DNA of 64,000 nt from Methylobacterium sp. CB376 (GCF_029714205.1 NZ_CP121648.1:4031001-4095000), one strand, 5' to 3'. Positions 16,801 through 25,905 are shown, counted from the stretch's first letter. Made by a program: numbers and translations. The notes: generated by a model from the sequence alone, not told the origin.

Positions 16801-17664
16801 ATGAACGCGACCGCCTCGCTGCCCCGGCCCCCCGACGAGACGTCCTTCGCGCCCGGCCGCGTCAAGGCGGTCGAGCTGGAGGACGCGTCCGTCACCTTCG
16901 GGCAGGGGGCCTCCGCGGTCGCGGCGCTGGCGCCGACCAGCCTCGACATCCGCGAGGGCGAGTTCGTCGCCCTGGTCGGCCCCTCGGGCTGCGGCAAGTC
17001 CACGATCCTGCGGCTCGCCGCCGGCCTGATGCGGCCGGGCGCCGGCGCGGTGATCGTCGGCGGCCGGGAGGCGAGCGCCAAGGCGCTGCGCATCGGCATG
17101 GCCTTCCAGAACCCGACGATGCTCCCCTGGCTCACGATCGAGCGGAACGTGATGCTGCCCCTGCGCATCGTCGCGCCGTACCGGTCGGAATTCCGCGCCA
17201 AGCGCCGCGGCGCCTTCCGGGACCGGGTCCACGCCCTCCTCGACCAGGTCGGGTTGAAGGACTTCGCCGGGAGCTACCCCTGGCAGCTCTCGGGCGGCAT
17301 GCTCCAGCGCGCCAATCTGTGCCGGGCGCTGGTCCACGAGCCGCGGCTCCTCCTCCTCGACGAGCCCTTCGGGGCGCTCGACCAGTTCACCCGCGAGGAG
17401 CTTTGGGGCATCCTCCAGGACCTCTGGATGGCGCGGCGGCCGACGGTGATCCTCGTCACCCACGACCTGCGCGAGGCCGGCTACCTCGCCAGCCGCATCT
17501 GCGTGATGAGCGCGCGGCCGGGCCGGATCCTCGACGATTCGCCCGTAGCCTTCCCGCGCCCGCGCAGCGTCGCCATGACCTACGAGCCGGGCTTCGTCAC
17601 CCTCACCCACCGCCTGCGCGACCTCATCGTGAGCGCCCGGGCGGCCCCGGCCGGGAGCCCCTGA
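16801..17664 (+). CDS. ABC transporter ATP-binding protein (nitrate/sulfonate/taurine type)
   Basis: 287 aa ATPase of the SsuB/TauB group. Walker A GPSGCGKST, AFQNPTMLPWLTIERNV, signature LSGGMLQR, Walker B LLLLDEPFGALD, and switch ILVTHDLREA. First gene of an importer operon of ATPase, permease and binding protein. The ATG chosen follows directly on a possible promoter, with little leader (see findings). The substrate group (aromatic sulfonates, pyrimidines, nitrate) is not decided by the ATPase. Confidence 0.9.
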   Translation: MNATASLPRPPDETSFAPGRVKAVELEDASVTFGQGASAVAALAPTSLDIREGEFVALVGPSGCGKSTILRLAAGLMRPGAGAVIVGGREASAKALRIGMAFQNPTMLPWLTIERNVMLPLRIVAPYRSEFRAKRRGAFRDRVHALLDQVGLKDFAGSYPWQLSGGMLQRANLCRALVHEPRLLLLDEPFGALDQFTREELWGILQDLWMARRPTVILVTHDLREAGYLASRICVMSARPGRILDDSPVAFPRPRSVAMTYEPGFVTLTHRLRDLIVSARAAPAGSP

Positions 17665-17666
17665 CC

Positions 17667-18440
17667 ATGCCGGCCCTCCGCCTGCGGCAGCGCGGTCTCG
17701 CGCTCCTGATGATCCTCGGCTTCTTCGCCGCCTGGGAGGTGCTGTGCGTTGCCCTCGGCGTGTCGGACCTCGTCCTGCCGCGCCCGAGCCAGATCCTCGC
17801 CACCTTGGTCGCCCGCGCGCCGGTGCTCTGGCCGCACATGCTCCAGACCCTCGGCACGACGATGCTCGGCTTCGTCCTCGGCGTGCTCACCGGCCTCGTC
17901 ATCGGGGCGGTGATCGGCGTCTCGCGGCTCGCCTACGACACCGCCTACCCGCTGCTGATCGGCTTCTCGTCCATCCCCAAGGTCGCGGTGGTGCCGATCT
18001 TCGTGCTGTGGTTCGGCTCCGGCACCGTCCCGGCGGTGCTCACCTCGCTGGTGATCTGCTTCTTCCCGATCGTCGTGAACATCGCCACCGGCCTCGCCAC
18101 CACGGAGCCGGAACTGGAGGACGTGCTGAAGGCGCTCGGCGCCTCGAAGCTCGACATCCTGTGGAACGTCGGCCTGCCGCGCACGATGCCGTTCTTCTTC
18201 GCCTCCCTGAAGGTGGCGGTGACCTACGCCTTCGTGGGCACGGTCCTGTCCGAGACCGTCGCGTCGAACCGCGGCATCGGCAACGTGATGATGGCCGCCT
18301 CCTCGAATTTCGACGTGCCGCTCGCCTTCGCGGGCCTGTTCATCCTCGCCGGCCTCGGCATCGCCCTCTACGCCGCCTTCTCGCTGGTGGAGGCGCGGGT
18401 AACCGGCTGGGCGACGCGCAAGCGCGAGATCGCGGTCTGA
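17667..18440 (+). CDS. ABC transporter permease (SsuC/TauC/ThiX type)
   Basis: 257 aa, six predicted transmembrane helices starting with LLMILGFFAAWEVLCVALG. The BPD_transp_1 loop EPELEDVLKALGASKLDILW and the GIGNVMMAAS segment are characteristic. It begins 2 bp after the ATPase stop. Followed by the binding-protein gene 79 bp downstream. Confidence 0.9.
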   Translation: MPALRLRQRGLALLMILGFFAAWEVLCVALGVSDLVLPRPSQILATLVARAPVLWPHMLQTLGTTMLGFVLGVLTGLVIGAVIGVSRLAYDTAYPLLIGFSSIPKVAVVPIFVLWFGSGTVPAVLTSLVICFFPIVVNIATGLATTEPELEDVLKALGASKLDILWNVGLPRTMPFFFASLKVAVTYAFVGTVLSETVASNRGIGNVMMAASSNFDVPLAFAGLFILAGLGIALYAAFSLVEARVTGWATRKREIAV

Positions 18441-18519
18441 GCGGGGCGGGCCGCCGCGCCGCGGCCGGCCCCGCCACGGCAACACGGCGCCGGGGAGCGC
18501 CCAGAGGGGAGAGCCGACG

Positions 18520-19575
18520 ATGATCCGACGTCTTGCCGCAATCCGGTATCTTGCCGCAATCCGATACTTTGCCGCCACGCTGGCCCTGTGCCTCGCCGCC
18601 GGGACGGCGCTGGCCGACACCACGATCAAGTTCACCCTCGGCTGGAAGACGCAGGGGAGCGACGCGGCCTTCTTCCTCGCCCGCGACAAGGGCTACTTCA
18701 AGGAGGAGGGGCTCAGCGTCGTCATCGATCAGGGCGAGGGCTCGGGCGCGACCGTGACCCGCATCATGGGCGGCGCCTACGATGCCGGCTTCGGCGACAT
18801 GAACGCCATCATCCAGAACGCGGCGACCCGCCCGGCCGACGCGCCCGTGATGGTCTACATGCTGTGGAACCAGCCGCCCTTCGCGATCGTCTCGAAGGCG
18901 GCGAGCGGCATCCGCGGCCCCAAGGATCTCGAGGGCCGGACGCTCGGCGGCGCCCAGGGCACCCCGACCACCCGCATGCTGCCGGTCTTCGCCAAGACCA
19001 ACGGCCTCGATCTCGCCAGGATCAAGGTCAGCAACATGGCCCCGAACCTTCAGGAGCCGATGCTGCTCCAGGGCCAGATCGACGCCGCGCTGGTCTTCAC
19101 GATCACGAGCTACTTCAACCTCGTGCTCAACCGGCAGGATCCGGACAAGGATTTCAACTGGATCTCGTTCGGCGATCACGGGCTCGATCTGTACTCGAAC
19201 GGGGTGATGGTGTCGCGCAAGCTGCTGAAGGAGAACCCGAAGGCGGTGGCCGGCCTCGTGCGGGCGATCAACCGGGCGGTGGTGGAGATCGGCCGGGACC
19301 AGGATCTCGGCATGCAGGCCGTCGTGGCCTTCGACAACCTCGTCAACGCCGCGGTCGAGAAGCGCCGGCTGCAATTCTCCTACGAGACGCTGATCGTCTC
19401 GCCCGAGATGAGGGAGATCGGGGTCGGCGACCTCAAGGACGACCGGCTCGCGCGCGCCATCGCCCTGGTGGCGGCGGGCTACGACCTGCCGCGCCGGCCC
19501 GAGCCGGCCGAGGTGTTCAGCCGCGGCTTCCTGCCGCCGCGGGCCGAGCGGAGCCTCGACTACGTGAAGAAGTGA
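18520..19575 (+). CDS. NMT1/THI5-like ABC substrate-binding protein
   Basis: 351 aa periplasmic protein of the NMT1 family that binds pyrimidine-like or sulfonate ligands. Signal peptide to about residue 33 (LALCLAAGTALAD); mature pattern FTLGWKTQGSDAAFFLARDK, GYFKEEGLSVVIDQGEGSG, GGAYDAGFGDMNAI. Ribosome site GAGGGGAGAG. The signal peptide contains an in-frame duplication of an 18-bp unit (18532-18567; residues LAAIRY twice). Pairs with the upstream ATPase and permease; the linked cytosine-deaminase-type amidohydrolases favour a pyrimidine or related heterocycle as ligand. Confidence 0.88.
   Translation: MIRRLAAIRYLAAIRYFAATLALCLAAGTALADTTIKFTLGWKTQGSDAAFFLARDKGYFKEEGLSVVIDQGEGSGATVTRIMGGAYDAGFGDMNAIIQNAATRPADAPVMVYMLWNQPPFAIVSKAASGIRGPKDLEGRTLGGAQGTPTTRMLPVFAKTNGLDLARIKVSNMAPNLQEPMLLQGQIDAALVFTITSYFNLVLNRQDPDKDFNWISFGDHGLDLYSNGVMVSRKLLKENPKAVAGLVRAINRAVVEIGRDQDLGMQAVVAFDNLVNAAVEKRRLQFSYETLIVSPEMREIGVGDLKDDRLARAIALVAAGYDLPRRPEPAEVFSRGFLPPRAERSLDYVKK
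18532..18567 (+). repeat. 18-bp tandem duplication in signal-peptide coding region
   Basis: CTTGCCGCAATCCGGTAT followed by CTTGCCGCAATCCGATAC, then a partial third unit. It duplicates LAAIRY at the start of the binding protein's signal peptide without changing frame. Confidence 0.75.
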
Positions 19576-19581
19576 CGCGCC

Positions 19582-21056
19582 GTGCGGATCGCGGGCGACG
19601 CGCTGCTCGGGCCGGACCTCGCCGCGGCGCCGGCCCGGGCGATCCGCATCGCGGGCGACCGGATCGCGGCGATCGCCGCGATCGCGGCGGATGCGCCGGG
19701 CGCAGCCGTCGGGCCGGGCGGGGAGGGGGCCCGGCAGTGCCGGGCCGGCGCCTGGTGATGCCGGCGCTGGTGAACGCCCACGACCACGCCCGGCCCCTGT
19801 CCCTGACCTCCTTCGGCGCGGCCTTCCTGCCCCTGGAGACGTGGCTGCCGCGCTCGGCCCTGGCGACCCCGCCGGACGCCTACCTCGCCGCAGCGGCGCC
19901 CCTCGCCCGGGCGGCGCGGGCCGGCTGCGCCGCCGTGATGGTGCACTACACCCGCCCGAGCGGCCGGCTCCCGCTCCTCGACGAGGCCCGGGAGGTGGCC
20001 CGCGCGGCCCGCGACGTCGGCGTTCGCATGACCTTCGCGCTCGCCGTGCGCGACCGGAATCCCCTCGTCTACGGAGCCTCGGACGAGGTGCTGGACGACC
20101 TCCCGGCGGGGACCCGCGCGGCGATCGAGGCGGCCTTCCTGCGGCCGGCCCCGTCCCCGGCGGAGTACGTCGCCCTCACGGAGGCGATCGCGGCGGCGAT
20201 CGAGGGGCCGACCGTGGCGGTCCAGTTCGGGCCGGCGGGGGTGCAATGGTGCAGCCGGCCGCTCCTCGAAGCCGTCGCGGAGCGCTCCGCCCTGACGGGC
20301 CGGCGCGTGCACATGCACCTCCTCGAAACCGCCGCCCAGCGCGACTGGGCGCGGCGCGAATACCCCCAGGGGATCGTGCGCTTCCTCAAGGAGATCGGCC
20401 TCCTCTCGGCGCGCCTGACCCTCGCCCACTGCGTCCATGCCGATGCCGAGGAGCGGGCGCTGATCGCGGAGGCCGGGGCCATGATCGTCACGAACTTCAG
20501 CTCGAACCTGCACCTGCGCTCCGGGATCGCCCCCTTCCGCGAGGCGCGGGCCCAGGGCTGCCGGGTCTGCCTCGGCCTCGACGGCCTCGCCTTCGACGAG
20601 GACGACGACATGCTGCGCGAGCTGCGCCTCGTGCAGGCGGTCCATGGTCCCTGGGGCTTCGCGGATGCGGACGACCGCCGCCGGTTCCTCGCCGCCGTGA
20701 TCGCGGAGGGCCGCGCCAGCCTCGGGGCGCCGGGCCCCGGCCTGCTGGAGGCGGGCGCGCCGGCCGACCTGATGGTGCTCGACCTCGACGCCCTCGACCG
20801 GGACGCGATCCTGCCGGTCGACCCCCTCGACCTCGTCTTCGCGCGCGCGACCGCCGCCCATGTCCGCGACGTGGTGGTGGCGGGCCGCCGCGTCGTCGCC
20901 GACGGGCGGGTGACCGGGATCGACCTCCCGGCCGCCGAGGCCGAGCTGCGGGCGCGCTACCGCCTCGCCGTGCCGCGGGATCCGCTGCTGCGGGCCTGGC
21001 CGCGCTACGAGCGGGCCCTGCGCGCCTGGTACGCGCGGCGCATCGGCTGCGCCTGA
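19582..21056 (+). pseudogene. amidohydrolase (ATZ/TRZ-type), N-terminal frameshift
   Basis: Metal-dependent hydrolase of the ATZ/TRZ group. A typical N-terminal beta-sandwich (RIAGDALLGPD...IRIAGDRIAAI) starts at a GTG 6 bp after the binding-protein stop but runs in another frame and ends at a TGA at 19755-19757. The barrel (VMPALVNAHDHARP, HMHLLETAAQRDW, LTLAHCVHADAEE, GLDGLAFDEDDDML) continues in the frame beginning with ATG at 19758. A one-base change in the G-rich stretch around 19717-19740 would join them. It could be a true frameshift, a sequencing error, or translation may restart at 19758 giving a 432-aa protein without its beta-sandwich strand. The stop codon comes from repeat copy C. 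Confidence 0.75.
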
Positions 21057-21168
21057 TCCGGTCGATGGCTTCGCCATCTCCCATTTCGGCCATGCGGATG
21101 TCGGCGTCGCTCAGGCGCCGCGCGGGCTCGCGATCCGGGATCGCTTGGATCGAGCGGATCCCGGATCA
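21054..21168 (+). repeat. palindromic intergenic repeat, copy C (complete, both ends)
   Basis: Best-defined copy: begins TGATCCGG and ends CCGGATCA, giving short terminal inverted repeats. Contains GATGGC-TTC-GCCATC hairpin, CATGCGGATGTCGGCGTCG, GCTCAGGCGCCGCGCGGGCT and the large terminal hairpin (21132-21168). Its left TGA is the stop of the upstream amidohydrolase and its right TCA is the stop of the convergent GntR gene, so the element fills the intergenic gap exactly. Confidence 0.85.
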
Positions 21169-21906
21169 CTCCTGCGCGTAGCGGCGCAGGATCTCGCTCA
21201 GGTCGCGGCTGCGCGCCGGCGGGCCGATCAGGGCGCGGGAGACCACCGCCGAGAGGTGCCCGTCCATCACGGCGACCGCGCGGGCCTCGTCGCCCGCCTC
21301 GAGCGCCGCGATGATCTCCCGGTGCTCGTGCACGCCGCATTCCGAGGAGTGCGGGCGGCTGTAGAGGGTGAGCGTGAGGCCGCAGCGCCACGCCGCCTCC
21401 CCGACGTAGCGCGCCAGCACCTCGCTCCCGGTCATCTCGGCGAGCAGCACGTGGAACTCGGTGGCGAGCCGCACCGAGTGCGGCTCGGATCCTCCCCGGG
21501 CGGCGTCCTCGCGGTCGGCATGCTCCTTCAGCCGCGCCACCTGCTCGGGCGTCAGCCGGCCGGCGAGCCGGGCGATGACCAGGCGCTCCAGGGCGCGGCG
21601 GATGTCGAAGATGTCCCCCGCCTCCTCCCAGCGGGGCCGCGCCACCCGCGCGCCGCGGTTGCGGCGCATCTCCACCAGCCCCTCGGCCGCCAGCTGGTGC
21701 AGGGCGTTGCGCACGATGGTGCGGCTCACGCCGAAGCTCGCTCCGATCGCGTCCTCGGGCAGCTTCTCGCCGGGCTTGAGCGCCTGCTCGATGATCGCGC
21801 GCCGCAGCGCCGCGTAGATCGCCGCTCCCCGGTCGCCGGCCGCGGCCGGTCTGCCGCGCGGAAGCCGCACGATCCGGGCCGCCGCGCCCGTTCTCTTTCC
21901 CGTCAC
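21166..21906 (-). CDS. GntR-family regulator with FCD domain
   Basis: 246 aa. N-terminal winged helix of GntR type (IYAALRRAIIEQALKPGEKLPE, SFGVSRTIVRNALHQLAAEGLVE) and C-terminal FCD ligand domain (FDIRRALERLVIARLAGRL, EFHVLLAEMTGSEVLARYVG, EHREIIAALEAGD). The FCD histidines for metal are present (FH, H in EHREI). Likely represses the adjoining importer/amidohydrolase operons; GTATAC sites between those operons are candidate operators. Its stop codon belongs to repeat copy C. Confidence 0.9.
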   Translation of the reverse strand: MTGKRTGAAARIVRLPRGRPAAAGDRGAAIYAALRRAIIEQALKPGEKLPEDAIGASFGVSRTIVRNALHQLAAEGLVEMRRNRGARVARPRWEEAGDIFDIRRALERLVIARLAGRLTPEQVARLKEHADREDAARGGSEPHSVRLATEFHVLLAEMTGSEVLARYVGEAAWRCGLTLTLYSRPHSSECGVHEHREIIAALEAGDEARAVAVMDGHLSAVVSRALIGPPARSRDLSEILRRYAQE

Positions 21907-22606
21907 GCCGTTCTCCGGGCTGAGGGCCGCCCACCGCCATGATCCGGAAGCTCCGGCGGGTTTTCAAGGACGAAGCGGCCCGCCGCGCCCGGAGGATCGC
22001 TTCCCGCCGACGCTCTCCGCGCCGATCCGGGCGGGCGATGCCGGCCGGGGCGCGGACCCTGCCGCCCCGGTGCCGCGGCCGGTTGCCGGTCAGGGGAGGC
22101 CAGCCATGCGGCCGCGGCCGGCGGCGGGCGGAGCTGTCGCGATCCCGCTCGTCGGACCCGCGGCGGGGGCTGCGGTGGGTCGCCACCGAGACGGAGGCCG
22201 CCTTCGCTGCGCGGCGATCGCGCGGACGAGCTTTCACCGGATTTAACCCCAGGCGAACGAACCAACGCGTGACCAGGGTCATTCGAACAGGCAACGCAAC
22301 CCGTCGCGCGTTGTCATGGACCAAGTCAAACCTTTCAAATTCGCGACCAGATGGACTGGCGACCCGGAGCAGGCGCAAGAGAAGCGCTTGAGCGGCAGGG
22401 ATTCTTGCTTCCTCCACATTGACTCCATGAGCCGGTCGGTCGAGGCGCTGGCCGTCTCGCGCGAGCTCCTGGCGCGGCCGCTCTTCGATGTGCCGACGGG
22501 TCGCGTGGTGCGTCGCCCTTCTCTCGCCCCCCCCGAGGGCTGCCGCGATGGGGTGGCTGCGCAGCCGGCAGCTCCTCCACCTTTCCACCCAGACCGGGAG
22601 GCGAGC
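21907..22606. other. no clear gene (700 bp upstream of GntR)
   Basis: This stretch holds the GntR promoter region and no open frame with credible coding character. A minus-strand frame of about 50 residues near 22279-22430 (ending LRCLFE) and plus-strand frames are short and lack ribosome sites. I see no tRNA, repeat or insertion sequence in it. Confidence 0.5.
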
Positions 22607-22759
22607 ATGTCCCACGATGCGAGAAAGCCCGACCCTGAGGTGCCCCCAGCCTCGGATCCGACCGGGGCAGGGCCACCGCCTCCGGGGGCCAAAGTCCGCC
22701 CTGACGGCAAGGTCACCTCGGGGGTTGGAACCCCTCGGGCCAAAACTCAATCAGCATGA
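22607..22759 (+). CDS. possible small disordered protein, 50 aa
   Basis: Starts MSHDARKPDPEVPP and is rich in Pro, Gly, Asp and Lys; no domain recognised. Supported by a GGGAGG ribosome site 5 bp upstream and high third-position GC. It ends 4 bp before repeat copy D. Could be spurious. Confidence 0.35.
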   Translation: MSHDARKPDPEVPPASDPTGAGPPPPGAKVRPDGKVTSGVGTPRAKTQSA

Positions 22760-22763
22760 CTTG

Positions 22764-22864
22764 TGATCCGGGATCCGGCTGATCACAGCGGATCCCGGAT
22801 CACGAGCCCGCGCGGCGCCTGAGCGACGCCCACTTCCGCCATCCCGAAGGCATCGAGCGGATCG
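22764..22864 (-). repeat. palindromic intergenic repeat, copy D (inverted)
   Basis: Same element read on the minus strand: large hairpin TGATCCGGGATCCG... at 22764-22802, core GGCGCCTGAGCGACGCC, and the distal end with GGATCG at 22859-22864. The TGA at 22764-22766 is in frame with a dubious plus-strand ORF only. Confidence 0.78.
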
Positions 22865-23300
22865 GGGAGGAGCGCGACGGCGACCGAGAGCGCTCCGGCC
22901 TCGGCCTCGGCAGGCCCACCGCCGTGCCGTCAGTGCCCGTCATCTGCATTCAGCCCCGGGGCTGGCGGCGGGAGACACACCATGGCGGCCTTCGATCCCG
23001 ATCTGCCTGAGGTCTGTCCGCCGCCCTGACCGGGACATCGTGCGCGAGCATCACCAGCCCTCGCGCTGCTGCGCGCTTCCGGAGGGCTGTTGCTGCACGG
23101 ACAAGCAGACGCGGGACGGTAAGCGCCAGATCATGGCTCTGCTTGCCTGGGCCGGGCCGGAGCCCCTGCCACGCCCGGCCGCCCGTCGCGGCCCGAGCGC
23201 GACGGGAGAGCCGGCTGGCTGGCGACGTGGCCTGATCAGCAGATCTCAGGCCCGCCGCGCCGGCGGGATGGCCGTCCGGATCGCCTTTCGCCTCCGGCCC
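22865..23300. other. no clear gene (436 bp)
   Basis: Only short frames; a plus-strand peptide MAAFDPDLPEVCPPP at 22982 follows a GGGAGA-like site but is 15 residues long. Nothing else is supported. Confidence 0.45.
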
Positions 23301-23540
23301 TCAGGTCTGATCCGCATACGGAGGAACCTCGACGAGCGTTCCGATCAAGCGAAGCAAGGCTTGCTGTTCCGGCTTGCCCGTTCCGTCCGCCAAGAAAGCT
23401 CCCAGCTCGATATGACTGCGCTTTCCTCCGGAGGGCCCGTTAGGCTGGTGAATGATGAATGCCCTGCCGTTCTGCGGCTCTCGGCCAAGGTACCAAGTGT
23501 CCCCGCTCGGGCTTCGGTAGAGTTCTCGGCGTTCCGACAT
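23301..23540 (-). CDS. small conserved hypothetical protein, 79 aa
   Basis: Begins MSERRELYRSPSGDTWYLGR and continues with FIIHQPNGPSGGKRSHIELG and EQQALLRLIGTLVE. I recall short proteins of this form in Bradyrhizobium and Methylobacterium accessory regions, function unknown. AGGAGG lies 8 bp before the ATG. No signal peptide or membrane helix. The only well-supported gene in the 21.9-24.9 kb stretch. Confidence 0.72.
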   Translation of the reverse strand: MSERRELYRSPSGDTWYLGREPQNGRAFIIHQPNGPSGGKRSHIELGAFLADGTGKPEQQALLRLIGTLVEVPPYADQT

Positions 23541-23903
23541 CAGAAGTGCCTCCTGGCTGGTCCCGAGCGTATGCCAGCCGGCGTCGGATCGCGAGGGAAC
23601 GGCAGGGGAACGGCCGCGGCGCGCGCGGCTCCACGAGGCGGATCGAGACGCTGCCGGATCGGAGCAAGAGGATGGCAGGGACGGCGCGCGCCGTTCACCC
23701 GGCGGGGTTCTTCGGCCGGTCGGACGCGGCCTGCGCGCCCGTCCGTCGAAGTCTTCCAGCCACTCCTCGCAGCCGAGCGGGCAGGGGCACGCATCTCGGG
23801 GCTCGCCACGCTGGCGGGCCCGGGCCCCTTCCGCGGGGCGATCGGGCAGGGAGCCCAAGGATCGGGACCGCTGGTCCGCATGCATGCGCTCGACGCGCGC
23901 AAG
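23541..23903. other. no clear gene (363 bp)
   Basis: Open frames here are low-complexity Arg/Pro/Ala translations on all strands. I see no RNA gene, repeat or insertion-sequence end. Confidence 0.4.
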
Positions 23904-24182
23904 CTACCGGGAGCTCATCGACCCTCGGTCGAGGCTTCTGTCCCGTCCCGCCTCCGGCGCAAGGACGTGCGGGTCGCGCGTGACCAGAGCGCCGGCAGCG
24001 GCCGACATTTGCAGCGCTTTGATCCGCAACGCGCGGCCCACGCCGCTGATCGCCTCAGCCCTGGAGGCATTCCCGCAGCCATGCAACTGCCGGGCGATGT
24101 CGGCGCACTCGCCGGCAAGGGCGTTACCGAGCGCCGCGGCCTCGACCAGGGCAGCGTGCAAGTCGCGAACGTTCTCGTCCAT
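23904..24182 (-). CDS. hypothetical protein, 92 aa
   Basis: Not recognised. Largely alpha-helical: MDENVRDLHAALVEAAALG, ECADIARQLHGCG, RALRIKALQMSAAAGALVT. Codons have high third-position GC as in the neighbours, but there is no convincing ribosome site. An in-frame extension upstream (GTG near 24230, VWEFKRWPPGRDPAGLV) also looks protein-like, so the true start may be earlier. Confidence 0.45.
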   Translation of the reverse strand: MDENVRDLHAALVEAAALGNALAGECADIARQLHGCGNASRAEAISGVGRALRIKALQMSAAAGALVTRDPHVLAPEAGRDRSLDRGSMSSR

Positions 24183-24377
24183 CAGCGCCACCAAGCCCGC
24201 GGGATCGCGCCCCGGTGGCCAACGCTTGAACTCCCACACCCGGGTCCGATGATGTCTCCCCACCGTCCGCCTCAACGCGTGGCGACGGCGCAGACCGGCG
24301 GCTCCGGAGCCCCTTCCTGCCGCGCCGAGCGGGCCGCTGGCGGCTGTTCTCTTCGCATAAGGGAACGCGTCGACGCT

Positions 24378-24521
24378 CTACGGACGGCGTCGACCACGCC
24401 TCAGCGCCGCCCATCCTCGACGAGCGAGATCAGCGAGACTGAACCACACGAGGATGACGCCCAGTCGCAGAAGCCTCCGCCAGCGCGGCGCCTGCGATGG
24501 CGTGGGAAGATCGGTCGGCAC
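24378..24521 (-). CDS. possible small membrane protein, 47 aa
   Basis: GTG start preceded by AGAGG; sequence has one hydrophobic helix (LLRLGVILVWFSLADLA) followed by an Arg-rich tail. Reading frame is short and third-position GC is moderate; it may be spurious. Confidence 0.33.
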   Translation of the reverse strand: MPTDLPTPSQAPRWRRLLRLGVILVWFSLADLARRGWAALRRGRRRP

Positions 24522-24923
24522 GTGGGGGTACCTCTGTGCCGCACTCCGCGTGCCCTCCATCCGTAACACCGAGATCACCGGAAACCTAATGCGCAGCCCC
24601 CGGCACATTCCGCGCAGCGTGACCGTGTGCGAGCCCAGCCGATCGGCCTCGGGCCCGAACGCGTCCCCGGAGCGATGGTGGTCCTCCGGGGTGGTTGCCC
24701 ACTCGTCAGGCCGGAAGCCGGGGCAGGGCGGCTGGCCGGGCGAGAGGCCGGCCAGGCCGCGGGACCACGCGCGGAGGGTGGGGCGAGGGACGCGGACTCG
24801 GACCTTGCGGCACGGTCGCGGCGCGGCCGACCGGGGGCGAGCCCAGGTAGCGGATGCCCACGCCTTGGCCTATCGCCTTGTTCCCTGGCCCATCCGGCGG
24901 CCGGAGGGCGAACGAGAACGGCC
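24522..24923. other. no clear gene (402 bp) upstream of EamA gene
   Basis: Contains the leader and promoter region of the EamA transporter gene. No credible coding frame or RNA seen. Confidence 0.4.
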
Positions 24924-25862
24924 ATGCGTGAATCCTGGCGCCCGAAATCCGGGGTTTCCGGCGGAAGAGACGGCGCCTTTCGGGCCTACGCGCTCCTCAC
25001 GCTCACCGCCCTGATCTGGGCCGGCAACGCCGTGGCGAGCAAGTGGGCGGTGGGCGAGGTCTCGCCGCTCGCGCTGACCAGCCTGCGCTGGCTCGTCGCC
25101 TGCGCGGTCCTGGCGCCCTTCGCGGCCCGGCGGGTCGCCCGCGAGTGGCGCCTGCTGCGCCCGGCCTGGCTGCGCATCCTGCTGATGGGCGGCTGCGGCT
25201 TCACGGTCTTCAACGCCCTGTTCTACGCGGCGGGCGCCGCCACCACGGTCACCAACATGGCCCTGTTCCAGGGCGCGATGCCGGTCGTGGTGCTGGCCTG
25301 CAGCTTCCTCGCCTACCGCACGCCCGTCACGCGCATCCAGGTGCTCGGCGTCCTCGTGACCTCCCTGGGCGTGGTCGTCGCGGCGACGCACGGCGACCTC
25401 GCGGTGCTGCGCACCTTCGCGTTCAACCGGGGCGACCTGCTCCTGCTCCTCGCCTGCCTGCTCTACGGCGGCTACACGGTCGCGCTGCGGGCGCGGCCGG
25501 CCGTGTCGGGGGCGACCTTCTTCGCCGCGCTGGCCCTCGCCGCCCTGCTCACCTCGTTGCCGCTCCTCCTCGCCGAGTGGGTGGCCGGGCGCCTGATCTG
25601 GCCGAGCGCCGCGGGCTGGGCGATCATCGCCTTCGTCGGGCTGGGGCCGTCGCTGATCTCGCAGCTCTTCTTCATGCGCGGCGTCGAGCTGATCGGGCCG
25701 AACCGGGCGGGCATCTTCGTGAACCTCGTCCCGGTCTTCGGGGCGGCGCTGGCCGTCACCGTGGCCGGGGAGCCGTTCCGGCTCGACAACGCCGTCGCCC
25801 TCGCCCTCGTCCTCGGCGGCATCGTCATCGCCGAGCGGCTGGGGCGCGGCCGCGGGGCGTGA
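24924..25862 (+). CDS. EamA-family (drug/metabolite) transporter
   Basis: 312 aa, ten predicted transmembrane helices in two EamA repeats: first AYALLTLTALIWAGNAVASK, and SPLALTSLRWLVACAVL; second GDLLLLLACLLYGGYTVAL and SLISQLFFMRGVELIGPN with GIFVNLVPVFGAALAV. DMT proteins of this class export amino acids or metabolites; substrate not predictable. ATG 24924 is followed at once by a short soluble N-terminus. A strong 24-bp hairpin lies 44 bp after its stop. Confidence 0.9.
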   Translation: MRESWRPKSGVSGGRDGAFRAYALLTLTALIWAGNAVASKWAVGEVSPLALTSLRWLVACAVLAPFAARRVAREWRLLRPAWLRILLMGGCGFTVFNALFYAAGAATTVTNMALFQGAMPVVVLACSFLAYRTPVTRIQVLGVLVTSLGVVVAATHGDLAVLRTFAFNRGDLLLLLACLLYGGYTVALRARPAVSGATFFAALALAALLTSLPLLLAEWVAGRLIWPSAAGWAIIAFVGLGPSLISQLFFMRGVELIGPNRAGIFVNLVPVFGAALAVTVAGEPFRLDNAVALALVLGGIVIAERLGRGRGA

Positions 25863-25905
25863 GCCCCGGGGACGGCATCGCCGCCCCCCGCCCGGCACGG
25901 GTCCG

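Noticed and set aside
22279..22430. Small minus-strand ORF ending LRCLFE
   Set aside because: About 50 residues, no ribosome site, odd cysteine/serine-rich composition.
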